A stretch of 22,906 nt of DNA from positions 1,060,581 through 1,083,486 of the forward strand of contig BFEA01000126.1 of assembly GCA_003427395.1 (NCBI GenBank), in the 5' to 3' direction. Below the pieces are notes generated by a model. That model was not told where the DNA came from and did not search any database. It saw nothing but the letters and a program-made list of their open reading frames with translations. Below are positions 8,179-15,689 of this stretch, piece by piece. Within the stretch, counting starts at the first letter, position 1, and each line of letters begins with the position of its first letter. A program made the position numbers and the translations under genes. The DNA comes from Chara braunii (lineage: Eukaryota; Streptophyta; Charophyceae; Charales; Characeae).

Positions 8179-8219
8179 CTGATGAGTCAGTCGGTGAAAC
8201 TCCGACGAAACAGTTTGTC
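8179..8219 (+). ncRNA. hammerhead-ribozyme-like core, copy 1
   Basis: CTGATGA (8179-8185), stem II GTCGG (8190-8194) with CCGAC (8202-8206), then GAAA (8207-8210). A minimal stem III follows (ACA 8210-8212, loop GTT, TGT 8216-8218), with C8219 at the expected cleavage position. This order matches the type I hammerhead core. A four-base insert (GTCA) lies between CTGATGA and stem II. The sequence after C8219 does not pair with that before CTGATGA, so helix I is missing. Similarity is clear, but activity is unproven and doubtful here. Confidence 0.4.
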
Positions 8220-8388
8220 ACATCCCCTCCCTCGTTTGTTGTCCTCTTCTCCCTCCCCTCCCTCCCTCTCTGCCTACTACGGTTTACCGGGCAGCTCCTC
8301 TGTTTGACGATATACAGTATATTTTGTCAGACAGAGCTGCCCGAACTCATCAGGAGGCTGAACCCTATATAGGGTAGGGTTCAGCCTC

Positions 8389-8425
8389 CTGATGAGTCGG
8401 TGAAACTCCCACGAAACAGTTTGTC
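8389..8425 (+). ncRNA. hammerhead-ribozyme-like core, copy 2
   Basis: CTGATGA (8389-8395) is directly followed by GTCGG (8396-8400), loop TGAAACT, CCCAC (8408-8412, one mismatch to stem II), GAAA (8413-8416), and ACA-GTT-TGT then C8425. Spacing is canonical, without the insert of copy 1. Upstream, GAGGCTGAACCC and GGGTTCAGCCTC form a 12-13 bp hairpin ending at the core. The base triplet before that hairpin is CAG, not the NUH needed for a type III cleavage site. Confidence 0.45.
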
Positions 8426-8831
8426 ACAGCACCTCCCTCGTTTGTTGTCCTCTTCTCCTCTTCTCCCTCTCTGCCTACGGTTTACCGGGCAGGGAAGCTC
8501 TGTATGACTTTGTATATAGTATATTGAGTCGGTGAAACTCCGACGAAACAGTTTGAAACATCCCCTCCCTCGTTTGCTGTCCTCTTCTCCCTCCCTCCCT
8601 CCCTCTCTGCCTACTACGGTTTACCGGGCAGCTCCTCTGTTTGACTATATAGGGGGCAGGCGCCGCTCAACCTACATCCACGTGGGCGGCCTTGTACGCA
8701 AGAGGTACTGAACAGGGGGAGTTGTAAGGAAGAAGATGAGAAAAAGGAATTAATTTTTTTGTGTTTCTTTCTGTTTTTTTTTCCGCTTTTGCGCTCTGAT
8801 AACTTTGTGACAAGATGTATTGTAGACAAAG

Positions 8832-8955
8832 GGCCTCGCTCCACCACGCACCACACGCACAAAAGGCAAAAAATTACGTCGATGTATCTTTCCGTGTTCT
8901 AGCGGAAGATTCATTCTCATTTTGCACGTTTGGTGAGTGGTGGAGCGAGGCGGCC
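8832..8955. mobile_element. MITE-like hairpin, GCCTCGCTCCACCAC family
   Basis: Left arm GGCCTCGCTCCACCAC (8832-8863) pairs with right arm TGGTGAGTGGTGGAGCGAGG (8917-8954). The interior carries TCTAGCGGAAGATTCATTCT, the reverse complement of a segment inside the element at 2608-2712. This is the second copy of that family in the window. Confidence 0.75.
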
Positions 8956-8969
8956 AAAGTTGCGGCAAA

Positions 8970-9012
8970 TACAGCTGTAATGACCCTGCGTTCTATTCGG
9001 GGGAAAGACACT
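8970..9012. mobile_element. solo end of the CCGAATAC MITE family
   Basis: CAAATACAGCTGTAATGACC and then TTCTATTCGGGGGAAAGAC match the right half of the elements at 12011-12123 and 15690-15863. The left half is absent and the sequence directly abuts the preceding hairpin element. Confidence 0.6.
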
Positions 9013-9038
9013 AATCGTCCTCCTTGGTAGGGGATCGA

Positions 9039-9690
9039 TCCCCGCCCCTGATGATGCAATTGATCGTCATCGATCGATGATTGATTAGTATCATAGGGCA
9101 GGGGATCGGTCCCCTTTCTTCCACCGTTGATTGCATATAATTGATCGTCATCGACCGATGATTGATTATCATAGGGCAGTGGATCGATCCTCTTTCTTCC
9201 CCCGTTGATTGGATGAAATTGATTGTCATCGATCGATGATTATTGTAGATCGATGGGGTGGCGAGGGGGGGGGGAGGGGAGGGGAGGGGAGGGGAGGGGA
9301 GGGGATCGATTTCCATCAAATCCCGATCGATCGTTGGTTGGATTTGTTGATTCCCATCGACCGACGAATGATCGATCCCGACCGTTGATTGCATGCCATT
9401 GATGGCGATCGATCGATGATTGATTATCATAGATCGATGGGAATTGATTATATCCTACCCATCAAATCCCGATCGATCGTTGATTGGATTTGTTGATTCC
9501 CATCGACCAATGATCGATCCCCACCGTTGATTGCATGCCATTGATGGTGATTGATCGATGATTGATTATCATAGATCGATGGGAATTTGATTATATCATA
9601 GATCGATGATCCCCATCGACTGACGAATGAGCGATCCTCCACCGTTTGTAGTCATCGATTCGACCGACGATTGATCGATCCCCGCACGGG
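9039..9690. repeat. GATCGATC-rich tandem array
   Basis: Three units of about 80 bp (TTGATCGTCATCGATCGATG anchors at about 9060, 9141 and 9219). Two units of about 146 bp follow (CATCAAATCCCGATCGATCG anchors at 9314 and 9460). All are built from CCGTTGATTGCATG, GATTGATTATCATAG and GATCGATGGG modules. A (GGGGA)n block sits at 9263-9303. The modules recur, more degenerate, at 10210-10400. Frames on the minus strand reading NHRSMTIN and similar are repeat artefacts. Confidence 0.85.
9263..9303 (+). repeat. (GGGGA)n G-rich block
   Basis: A run of G then repeated GGGGA pentamers on the plus strand. Four or more G4 runs in close succession could fold into a G-quadruplex. Confidence 0.85.
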
Positions 9691-9739
9691 CGACTGTTTT
9701 CTTTTTTTTTTTTGTTTTTTTTTTAACGCAAAAGAAAGC

Positions 9740-9970
9740 CAGGTTGTTTGTCTTTTCTTTTGTCTTCGTGCTTAGGAACCTTGCCCAGCATCCGATAATT
9801 CATCACTGTACTTTTTTCCCTTTTTTTTTTTTTTTAACGTGCCACGTTTTCTCTGTTCAGGCACGTGATCATATTCAGCGTTGTTTTGTGGAGGGATTCC
9901 GGGCCTCCCCCTTTTGTGTGGTAATACAATGAGTAGTCTTTTTTTTTATTATATTAAAAAAAAAAAAGAA
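9740..9970 (+). mobile_element. LINE-like 3' end, copy 1, with A-rich tail
   Basis: GTTGTTTTGTGGAGGGATTCC, then CCCCCTTTTGTGTGGTAATA and CAATGAGTAGTC, ending in T- and A-rich runs (9957-9969). The same order occurs at 11100-11436 and 22140-22380. No reverse-transcriptase frame is present, so this is a 5'-truncated non-LTR element in the sense orientation. The 5' boundary is uncertain. Confidence 0.6.
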
Positions 9971-10073
9971 ACTTCAACGTTGATTGCCCTGGAAAGTCGG
10001 GGAAGGAGGGGAGGATTGACTGCCAGTGATCTCCCTGCAGGATGATAAATATACTAATTAAAGTACTTACTAC

Positions 10074-10104
10074 GATTAATAATAATAATAATAATAATAA
10101 TAGT
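10074..10104 (+). repeat. (AAT)n microsatellite
   Basis: About ten AAT/TAA trinucleotides in the COG4 intron. Confidence 0.9.
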
Positions 10105-10204
10105 AAAAGTCTCAATTATATTAGCGCACTCACATTCTACGCCTGCCAGAAAGGAGAAGTCGAAAATTCTACCAGAGTTTTTTTTTGTTTTTTTGTTTTT
10201 TTTA

Positions 10205-10400
10205 GGTGCACACGGACGATTGATCACCATCACTGATGGTCAATCGTCGGTTGACCAACGTTGACTTTTGGTAATGGACACGGGCGATCTACTGATGATG
10301 ATTAATCCCTACCGTTGGTAGCCATCCATCCACCGACGATTGGTCGGTCCCCACCGCTGATAGTTATTGGTGGATCGATGATTGATGACCATTAAGTTAG
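10205..10400. repeat. degenerate outlier of the GATCGATC array
   Basis: GACGATTGATCACCATCACTG, CCTACCGTTGGTAGCC, CGACGATTGGTCGGTCCCCA and GGATCGATGATTGATGACCA repeat the module order of 9039-9690 with more substitutions. Confidence 0.65.
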
Positions 10401-10411
10401 TCACATCAGTC

Positions 10412-10560
10412 GTTGGGGTGTGTTGCCCTGACCAACCCCCAAATTGAAATCCTTTTTTTTTTTTTTTTTTTTTTCGGTGGAAACCCTGAATGGACTTTTT
10501 GCGTAACAAAAAGGGTTTTCAATTTTGGGGGCTGGTCAGGGCAACCAACACACCCCAACT
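10412..10560. mobile_element. hairpin element, GTTGGGGTGTGTTGCC family
   Basis: Left arm 10412-10452 (GTTGGGGTGTGTTGCCCTGA, ACCCCCAAATTGAAA) and right arm 10512-10560 are inverted repeats of 40-48 bp around a T run and the GGAAACCCTGAATGGAC core. A degenerate copy that keeps the left arm and core but has lost the right arm lies at 11869-11930. Confidence 0.8.
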
Positions 10561-10589
10561 ACCACCTTCATCCGAATGCCAAAAAAAGG

Positions 10590-10710
10590 TTGTTAGTCCT
10601 CAGTCGTGGGTCGATCGATGGCAGTCAACTGAACTGAGGAGAGGGGAGTAAAAATCATTGGCCAACTACCTTCTTCACCCGAATACAACGTACGGTCATT
10701 ATTGCGACAC
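10590..10710. repeat. segment duplicated at 11945-12045
   Basis: GTGGGTCGATCGATGGCAGT, CTGAGGAGAGGGGAGTA and CATTGGCCAACTACCTTCTT occur in the same order at 11960-12020, next to copies of the same two hairpin families. It is a larger duplicated block carrying both, and this copy has lost the right half of the second hairpin. Confidence 0.75.
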
Positions 10711-11040
10711 ACGGTTAACGGAGGGCCAAAAATTCGCCGTTTTTGCTGGACAGTTTGGGTCCAAAAATTCAGCGAAAAAGCCAAAAAAGACAGAACTATA
10801 TAGGCCCATAGTGCAAACGTCAGGAAAACTAACAGGCCAAAGAAAACGAAAAAAAAACAAACAAAAAAAAAACGCTATAAAACTTAGGCTACCAGCCGGG
10901 CCGCACGGGTCCCGGGTGGGCAGCCTGTGCAAGGACCAAGGACGGTCCCACCACCGTAATAGGTGGTAAGTAGGAATAGGAGATTGAGCGAAATAGGAAT
11001 ATGATAGGGTTGATTTGTTGCCGATAGAGCTCTGAATTTA
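10711..11040. other. intron sequence, A-rich, no gene recognised
   Basis: Contains two CCAAAAATTC blocks (about 10727 and 10759) and a GC-rich CCGGGCCGCACGGGTCCCGGG stretch near 10900. The latter has weak reverse-complement similarity to 11560-11600. No coding similarity. Confidence 0.4.
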
Positions 11041-11059
11041 GGATTGAGAGTAGATGCGG

Positions 11060-11436
11060 CATGGTAATTAGCTAGGGTTTTCTTTTCCCCCCTTATTTCC
11101 AGGATTGTTCAGGTGTTCTAGGCCGTGAAGGCACCTCATGGCTTCGAGGTAGTATTACCTCTTTTTGGTCGTTTGTTTTGGGGACGGATCGAATTGTGTG
11201 GCTCTGTAGGCATTGTTGATCTTTTATGTCCCAGGGATGCGGAATGTCAGGACAGCGGCCCAGTTTTGGCCTCGAATCTGTTTGCCTGGACACACCCCAT
11301 CGCCTGCACCTAAGCTGGGTAATGGTCCCAGATTTCTTTTTCCGGGTTGGTTGTGGAGGTGTTCCCGGTCTTCTGTTTTGGTGATAATAAAATGAGCTGA
11401 GTTTTCCTGTATAAAAAAAAAAAAAAAAAAAAAAAA
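11060..11436 (+). mobile_element. LINE-like 3' end, copy 2, with poly-A tail
   Basis: CCCAGGGATGCGGAATGTCA, CGGCCCAGTTTTGG, GGGTAATGGTCCCAG, GTTGGTTGTGGAGGTGTTCC and GATAATAAAATGAGCTGAG lead to a pure A run of about 25 bases (11413-11438). The arrangement, with an AATAAA-like signal before the tail, is that of a retroposed 3' end. It is homologous over its length to about 22150-22380 and at its end to 9870-9945. No RT domain remains. Confidence 0.7.
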
Positions 11437-11499
11437 AACTGAACAACTTTTGTCTGAGGGTCCAATCGAAACTCTTTACCAAATTTCAAATAAGAAATA

Positions 11500-11548
11500 A
11501 ATTATATATATATATATATCTGTTTGTGACGATATATATATATATATT
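11500..11548 (+). repeat. (TA)n stretch
   Basis: Two TA dinucleotide tracts separated by CTGTTTGTGACGA. Confidence 0.85.
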
Positions 11549-11868
11549 TTTGGCCCGGCCGGGCAAGTGACCCCGGCCCACTCGGGTAGCCTAGTATCAA
11601 ACCCTAAACGCAAAGCACTTTCAGAGTTAAAATCAAGCGTCCAACAAGTTCAAGGAAGAAAATGCCAACTTTTTCATGATTTATCCAGGCATGTCAAAAC
11701 TGGACACGTGGCATATTCTAAAGCACCTACATGTCACACAAAAAGAAAAACAAGGGGAAAAAAAGGAAAAAATCAGGGCAATATAACAGTTTCAGTCCAA
11801 AATTCGGCGTAAAGAACACCCCCAGCTAACCACGTGTGATTATTGCTGTACTTACCCCAAATGCAGTC
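11549..11868. other. intron sequence, no gene recognised
   Basis: Begins with a GC-rich CCCGGCCGGGC palindrome (11564-11574). The rest is A-rich and without recognised features. Confidence 0.4.
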
Positions 11869-11945
11869 GTTGGGGTGATGCCCTGACCAACCCCCGAAAG
11901 TTTTTCTGAAACCCTGAATGGACCTTTGTGTGAAAAGAAAAGAAA
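11869..11945. mobile_element. truncated copy of the GTTGGGGTG hairpin
   Basis: CAGTCGTTGGGGTGATGCCC and GACCAACCCCCGAAAG match the left arm at 10408-10440, followed by the AAACCCTGAATGGAC core. The right arm is missing. Confidence 0.7.
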
Positions 11946-12010
11946 GTTAATCATCAGTCCTGGGTCGATCGATAGCAATGAACTGAGGAGAGGGGAGTAG
12001 TCATTGGCCA

Positions 12011-12123
12011 ACTACCTTCTTCACCCGAATACAATATACTGTCATTGCTGCTGTATTTGGACCGAAAGATACCCCAAATACAGGTGTAATGACCGTACGT
12101 TGTATTCGGGTAAAGAAGGAGGT
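12011..12123. mobile_element. compact MITE hairpin, CCGAATAC family
   Basis: Left ACTACCTTCTTCACCCGAAT and right CGGGTAAAGAAGGAGGT, with inner CTGTATTTGGACCGAAAGAT and CCCCAAATACAGG pairing across a tiny loop. About 113 bp. It is the best small complete copy of the window's commonest hairpin family. Confidence 0.8.
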
Positions 12124-12129
12124 ACGTAT

Positions 12130-12470
12130 GGTTAAACACGATCCGGGAATTTTGATAGTTGTAATCACCCATACGCTGGTGGGGGTGGGTTGAGCGCCTC
12201 ATCGATCGAGAAGCTCCCGTCTTGACCCCAATCGAAAATGCTGGAATTTGGCAAGTGGTCTGGGAAGGCCCTATATTCCACAACATGTACAGCTACTGGA
12301 GGTTGATGAGGGGTGATGTATTCATATATATCATCAGTAGGGCCTCAATCAACCCCTCGTCAAAGGGCCTAAAAAATCAACGGAGTATACCACCCCTCAG
12401 ATTACAGATCAATCGACCAGTGCCTCTCAGGTCCCTTTTAGAAACAACGGAATCTCTTCACGAAAATGTA
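12130..12470. other. region upstream of RT fragment, no clear gene
   Basis: One plus-strand frame is open from 12222 into the RT fragment, but its first 80 or so residues show no motif I recognise. GGGCCT-type short inverted repeats (about 12266, 12338 and 12365) suggest a structured RNA or remnant intron. Confidence 0.35.
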
Positions 12471-12473
12471 GAC

Positions 12474-12662
12474 TCGGGGAGTTCGCACCGTCCTCCAGGG
12501 TGCAGAAGAAAAGGCGAAGATCCCATGGACCCGAACTTTCAACGTCTTAGCTATGTGCGATATGCAGATGACTTTGTGATAGGGATTACCAGCCCTTATA
12601 GGAAGAAACTCAGAAGAGGCACTGGCAAACTGCCCCACAAGGCAGCATGCCTAACTCTATAG
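12474..12662 (+). pseudogene. group II intron-type reverse transcriptase fragment
   Basis: The frame reads DPMDPNFQRLSYVRYADDFV followed by IGIT. This is the RT catalytic segment of group II intron maturases: YADD with the preceding (R/K)L-YVR block and a DP-DPNF lead-in. The match ends at about 12597. A frame change there would give EEALA-like sequence, as in intact proteins, but the frame as it stands runs to a stop at 12660. All other RT, maturase and endonuclease domains are missing. Because such genes sit in plant and algal mitochondrial introns, an organelle-to-nucleus transfer is likely. A plastid or bacterial source is possible. Confidence 0.75.
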
Positions 12663-12891
12663 TGGCAAGCATGGCCACTGCATCTGTGTGCACATGGCTC
12701 CCAAGTCCAAGGGCTGCTAATTGCTGTTGGCACTCAAATGTAAAGTCGTGAACACCCGAAAAATTGGAAAACATTTAGAATGTTGAACTTCCATAGCACA
12801 CTAAATGACTGCAGCACAGTCGCTGGCTTTTTGGTGACTTCGAATTTCTCCATCTATTTGTGGCAGAGCAGAAAGGGGTGTGTGCATGTGC

Positions 12892-12906
12892 NNNNNNNNN
12901 NNNNNN
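12892..12906. other. assembly gap (15 N) in a TG repeat
   Basis: Fifteen N between GTGTGTGCATGTGC and GTGTGTATGTGTG. The true microsatellite length is unknown. Confidence 0.99.
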
Positions 12907-12950
12907 GTGTGTATGTGTGTGTGTGTGTGTGTGTGCGCGCGCGCGTTGGC

Positions 12951-13134
12951 GTGCAAGCAAAAGATAGATAGCAGGACAGAGAAAAGAGAAAGGCATGCGG
13001 ACAGGGCAGCACGGGATGAACAGAGTGGCAGATCGTGCGTGCACGTGGGTGTGCAAGCAAAAGATAGATAGCAGGACAGAGAAAAGAGAAAGGCATGCAG
13101 ACAGGGCAGCACGGGATGAACAGAGTGGCAGATC
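12951..13134 (+). repeat. 100-bp tandem duplication
   Basis: GTGCAAGCAAAAGATAGATA begins at 12951 and 13051. The 84-bp copies (12951-13034 and 13051-13134) are almost identical, with one clear G/A difference, so the duplication is recent. Confidence 0.92.
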
Positions 13135-13146
13135 CGGGGGCGTGCA

Positions 13147-13238
<92 letters not shown>
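13147..13238 (+). repeat. poly-G(36) fused to (AG)n
   Basis: An uninterrupted run of 36 G (13147-13182) is followed by about 28 AG dinucleotides (13183-13238). It is a pure purine strand of 92 bases in the COG4 intron, a strong candidate for quadruplex or triplex structure and a likely assembly-error hotspot. Confidence 0.9.
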
Positions 13239-13239
<1 letters not shown>

Positions 13240-13790
13240 CATATGTAGATCCCACATGGGCCCTGTAGGACCCGTCAGGTATGTAGAAAGGGCTAGGGAC
13301 CTGGCTTTGGTCTGGCGCATTAGGTTTTGGTGCCAGAAGTAGGGCCTGTGTCGGTTCAGGCCAGAACGAGGGCCATTTTAGGCCCACACCAGGTTCGGCC
13401 AGGCCAGGCCCTGGTACTGGTAACTGTTCAGGCCCTGGCCTTCTTTTTTGCCCAGGCCACACTTGGACCATCAGATTTGATCCAAGTGTACGGCCTGATT
13501 GATTTCCAGGCCACTCATTCTGGGCCTCACGTTTAGGCCAGTAGGACCCGGGAGTGGCCAGACCAGTAGTAGACTGGTCTGCCTCTCACTAGGCAGGTTA
13601 GTGTGAGCTACTATTCATCGTTATGATGTGTTATTCTTCAGCGCTGGGCGCAGTAGCGGTAGGCCAGAGGTGGTGAGCGTGGAGGCTGCAGTGGAGACTG
13701 GAGCGGGAGAGGCGGAGGCCAGGCTCGGGGACTTACCTGATGACTCACCTAGGGGCGCCATTCTTCAGCGCTCCAGTACCGGCGCCAAGG
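13239..13790. other. GGCC-rich intron stretch, no gene recognised
   Basis: About 13300-13560 has repeated AGGCC words (TTCAGGCC, GGCCAGGCCAGGCCC), giving a low-order repetitive region. 13630-13790 is GC-rich and reads open for 60 residues without family similarity, with two CATTCTTCAGCGCT-like words (13631 and 13759). Confidence 0.45.
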
Positions 13791-13792
13791 CG

Positions 13793-13819
13793 ACACCTTT
13801 TGTGGTCAGTATCTGGTGT

Positions 13820-13875
<56 letters not shown>

Positions 13876-14061
13876 AGAGAGAGTTATCGGGGAGCTGAGC
13901 TTGGTGACATTCGGGCTATTGCCCTGTTCTGGTATTCGGGCAAACACCTTTTGTGGTCAGTATCTGGTGTCAGCACACACACACACACACACACACAGAG
14001 AGTTATCGGGGAGCTGAGCTTGGTGACATTCGGGCTATTGCCCTGTTCTGGTATTCGGGCA
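13793..14061 (+). repeat. tandem duplication containing (CA)n tracts
   Basis: CACCTTTTGTGGTCAGTATC occurs at about 13794 and 13948. Each is followed by GGTGTCAG, a CA tract (about 13822-13872 and 13974-13996), GAGAG, then TTATCGGGGAGCTGAGCTTG and an identical tail. Only the CA length differs, which implies recent duplication followed by repeat-length change. Confidence 0.9.
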
Positions 14062-14397
14062 AAGACCCGCCTTTGGACAATGTGCTGAGATTCGGACCTC
14101 GGGAAACTTCAGGATCGATGACATTGGCGACTTGGCCTTCTCGCCCCACTCTTCCCCTTCGTCTCCATCTCCCTCCTACTTCGTCTGTGGATGGTCTGGG
14201 TAGAGCGCCCCTTCTGTGTATGATGCGCTGCCCCTCATCTCACTGAGTGGTAAATGAACGAGTGAGCATTGTCCATTCCAATCTTGCTGAGTCAGAGTGT
14301 ATGTTCCATTCTTCCGCTGCGTTCTATTGTCTGTTGCTGGGGTCAGTTCCGTGGATCTGTGCTACACTTTGCTATGTGTAAATGTGTGTGTGTGTGA
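14062..14397. other. intron sequence, no feature
   Basis: Mixed-composition sequence with no recognised gene, repeat or element. Confidence 0.4.
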
Positions 14398-14398
14398 G

Positions 14399-14437
<39 letters not shown>

Positions 14438-14442
14438 GATAG

Positions 14443-14523
<81 letters not shown>

Positions 14524-14524
14524 N

Positions 14525-14604
<80 letters not shown>
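14398..14604 (+). repeat. (GATA)n then (GA)n tract
   Basis: GATA tetramers from 14398 to about 14484 pass into GA dinucleotides up to 14604, ending 135 bases before the exon 2 acceptor. One N at 14524 marks an unresolved base. Confidence 0.9.
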
Positions 14605-14607
<3 letters not shown>

Positions 14608-14739
14608 TGAGTAAGGATCACAATGCATAATGTGGATGTTTGCTGAGTAGGGTGGAGGGCAGGGCTGTTGATATCGGATTGGCATTTGGGTTATTCACTT
14701 TGTGATGTGGGTTTTGTTCCTGGCTCTGCTTTCCTTCAG

Positions 14740-15369
14740 ATATTCACAGCGGCAGCGGACAGGGAGAAATTGAAGAGTTGCTTTGGAGAGTTGTCAGAAA
14801 CAAGTAACATTTTTAGAAAAGTGGCAATGGCTGGTTTGGACCAGCTGACTAACACAATCACTCCACGGGTCCGTGTCGTCCTCGATGGTGTCGCGGCGGT
14901 GGACTACGAGCTTACCGAGTCGCAGTATGCAGAGAATGAAGTTAATGACCCATGGGTGCAGCTGCTCCTGCACACGGTGGAGACAAATACATTATGGTTG
15001 CAGTCGTTGTTGACGACAAATAACTACGATGCGCTCATATTGTCGATTGTCGACTTCATCGTGAAGAGACTGGAAGCCCTGATGTCGCAGAAGCGGTTCA
15101 ATCAACTGGGGGGCCTGCAGTTGGATCGTGACGCGAGGACGCTGGTATCTCATTTCTCGACGATGACGCAGCGGACAGTCCGTGACAAATTTGCACGGCT
15201 AACGCAAATGGCGACGATACTCAACTTGGAAAAGGTGTCCGAGATTTTGGACTACTGGGGCGAAAACTCGGGACCTATGACGTGGCGACTGACTCCGGCG
15301 GAGGTCCGCAGGGTTCTTTTGCTACGAGTCGACTTCAAACGGGAGCTGGTCGAAAGTCTAAAGCTCTAA
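14740..15369 (+). CDS. COG4: COG4, exon 2 (residues 688-896, C-terminus)
   Basis: C-terminal third of COG4 and the most conserved part of the protein. Visible family blocks are YELTESQYAENEVNDPWVQ, VDFIVKRLEALMSQKRFNQL, GGLQLDRDARTLVSHFS, QRTVRDKFARLTQMATILNL, EKVSEILDYWGENSGPMTWR and LTPAEVRRVLLLRVDF, ending in ESLKL and TAA at 15367. The helical C-terminal domain is needed for COG assembly and Golgi function. The Arg and Glu that pair in the human crystal structure (human Arg729 and Glu764, as I recall) correspond to Arg840 and Glu875 here and are both present. The exon starts after TTCCTTCAG. Upstream in-frame residues from 14668 are intronic. No frameshift or stop, so the gene looks functional. 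Confidence 0.95.
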   Translation: MFTAAADREKLKSCFGELSETSNIFRKVAMAGLDQLTNTITPRVRVVLDGVAAVDYELTESQYAENEVNDPWVQLLLHTVETNTLWLQSLLTTNNYDALILSIVDFIVKRLEALMSQKRFNQLGGLQLDRDARTLVSHFSTMTQRTVRDKFARLTQMATILNLEKVSEILDYWGENSGPMTWRLTPAEVRRVLLLRVDFKRELVESLKL

Positions 15370-15400
15370 TCCTTTTATAGATTCATTGCTCTTTTATCGA

Positions 15401-15406
15401 AATAAA
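15401..15406 (+). terminator. polyadenylation signal AATAAA of COG4
   Basis: Canonical AATAAA 32 bases after the COG4 stop, followed by TGAG and a GT-rich stretch (TTGCTAGTTTCAGTGGGTATG). The 3' UTR would be very short. Confidence 0.55.
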
Positions 15407-15689
15407 TGAGTTGCTAGTTTCAGTGGGTATGGAATGCGAATTCGCTGCGTCTTTCTCTGGTTAGTAGTGAGATCGACGGAGTGCATGCTTGCATCGGCCA
15501 TCTCCCAACTCACAGGTAAAACATGGGTCAGTTTCCCACTTCCTTTTCCTTCTCCAGAAGTTGGTTTTGTCTCTGGCTTTATCTTTACTGCCAGTGGGGT
15601 ATCTTTCAGTTTTTCAATTCACTGCAAAGGATTGTGTATCGGGGAAAAGAGCGCATGGTACAGTCGAACATCATTTACTTTTCGTTTGG
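15407..15689. other. COG4 downstream flank, no gene
   Basis: Unique-looking pyrimidine-rich sequence. Overlapping open frames show no family similarity. Confidence 0.4.

Larger units (their letters stand above)
8165..8655. repeat. three-unit array with hammerhead-like cores
   Basis: Units begin near 8165, 8374 and 8525. Each carries GTCGGTGAAACT, GACGAAACAGTTTG, CCTCCCTCGTTTG, CTCTCTGCCTAC, GGTTTACCGGGCAG and a closing TGTTTGAC/TGTATGAC. Unit 1 is bounded by inverted repeats (8166-8186 and 8344-8365, GGGTTCAGCCTCCTGATGAG). Unit 2 starts with the same 21 bases, head to head with the end of unit 1. Unit 3 lacks them. A fourth partial copy lies at 16008-16056. Confidence 0.85.
5378..14739 (+). 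other. COG4: COG4 intron, 9,362 bp, phase 0
   Basis: Donor GAG|GTGCGT at 5377/5378 and acceptor TTCCTTCAG|ATA at 14739/14740, preceded by a pyrimidine-rich stretch. The codon phase is 0 on both sides. The flanking protein segments (HELEELAAE and then IFTAAADREKLKSC) are contiguous in plant COG4. The intron carries almost every repeat type in the window, and no internal exon with COG4 homology is missing. An alternative intron pattern cannot be excluded without RNA data. Confidence 0.9.

Noticed and set aside
12854-13471. 205-codon minus-strand frame with poly-Leu/Ser and poly-Pro
   Set aside because: Comes from the GA and poly-G tracts and an N gap.
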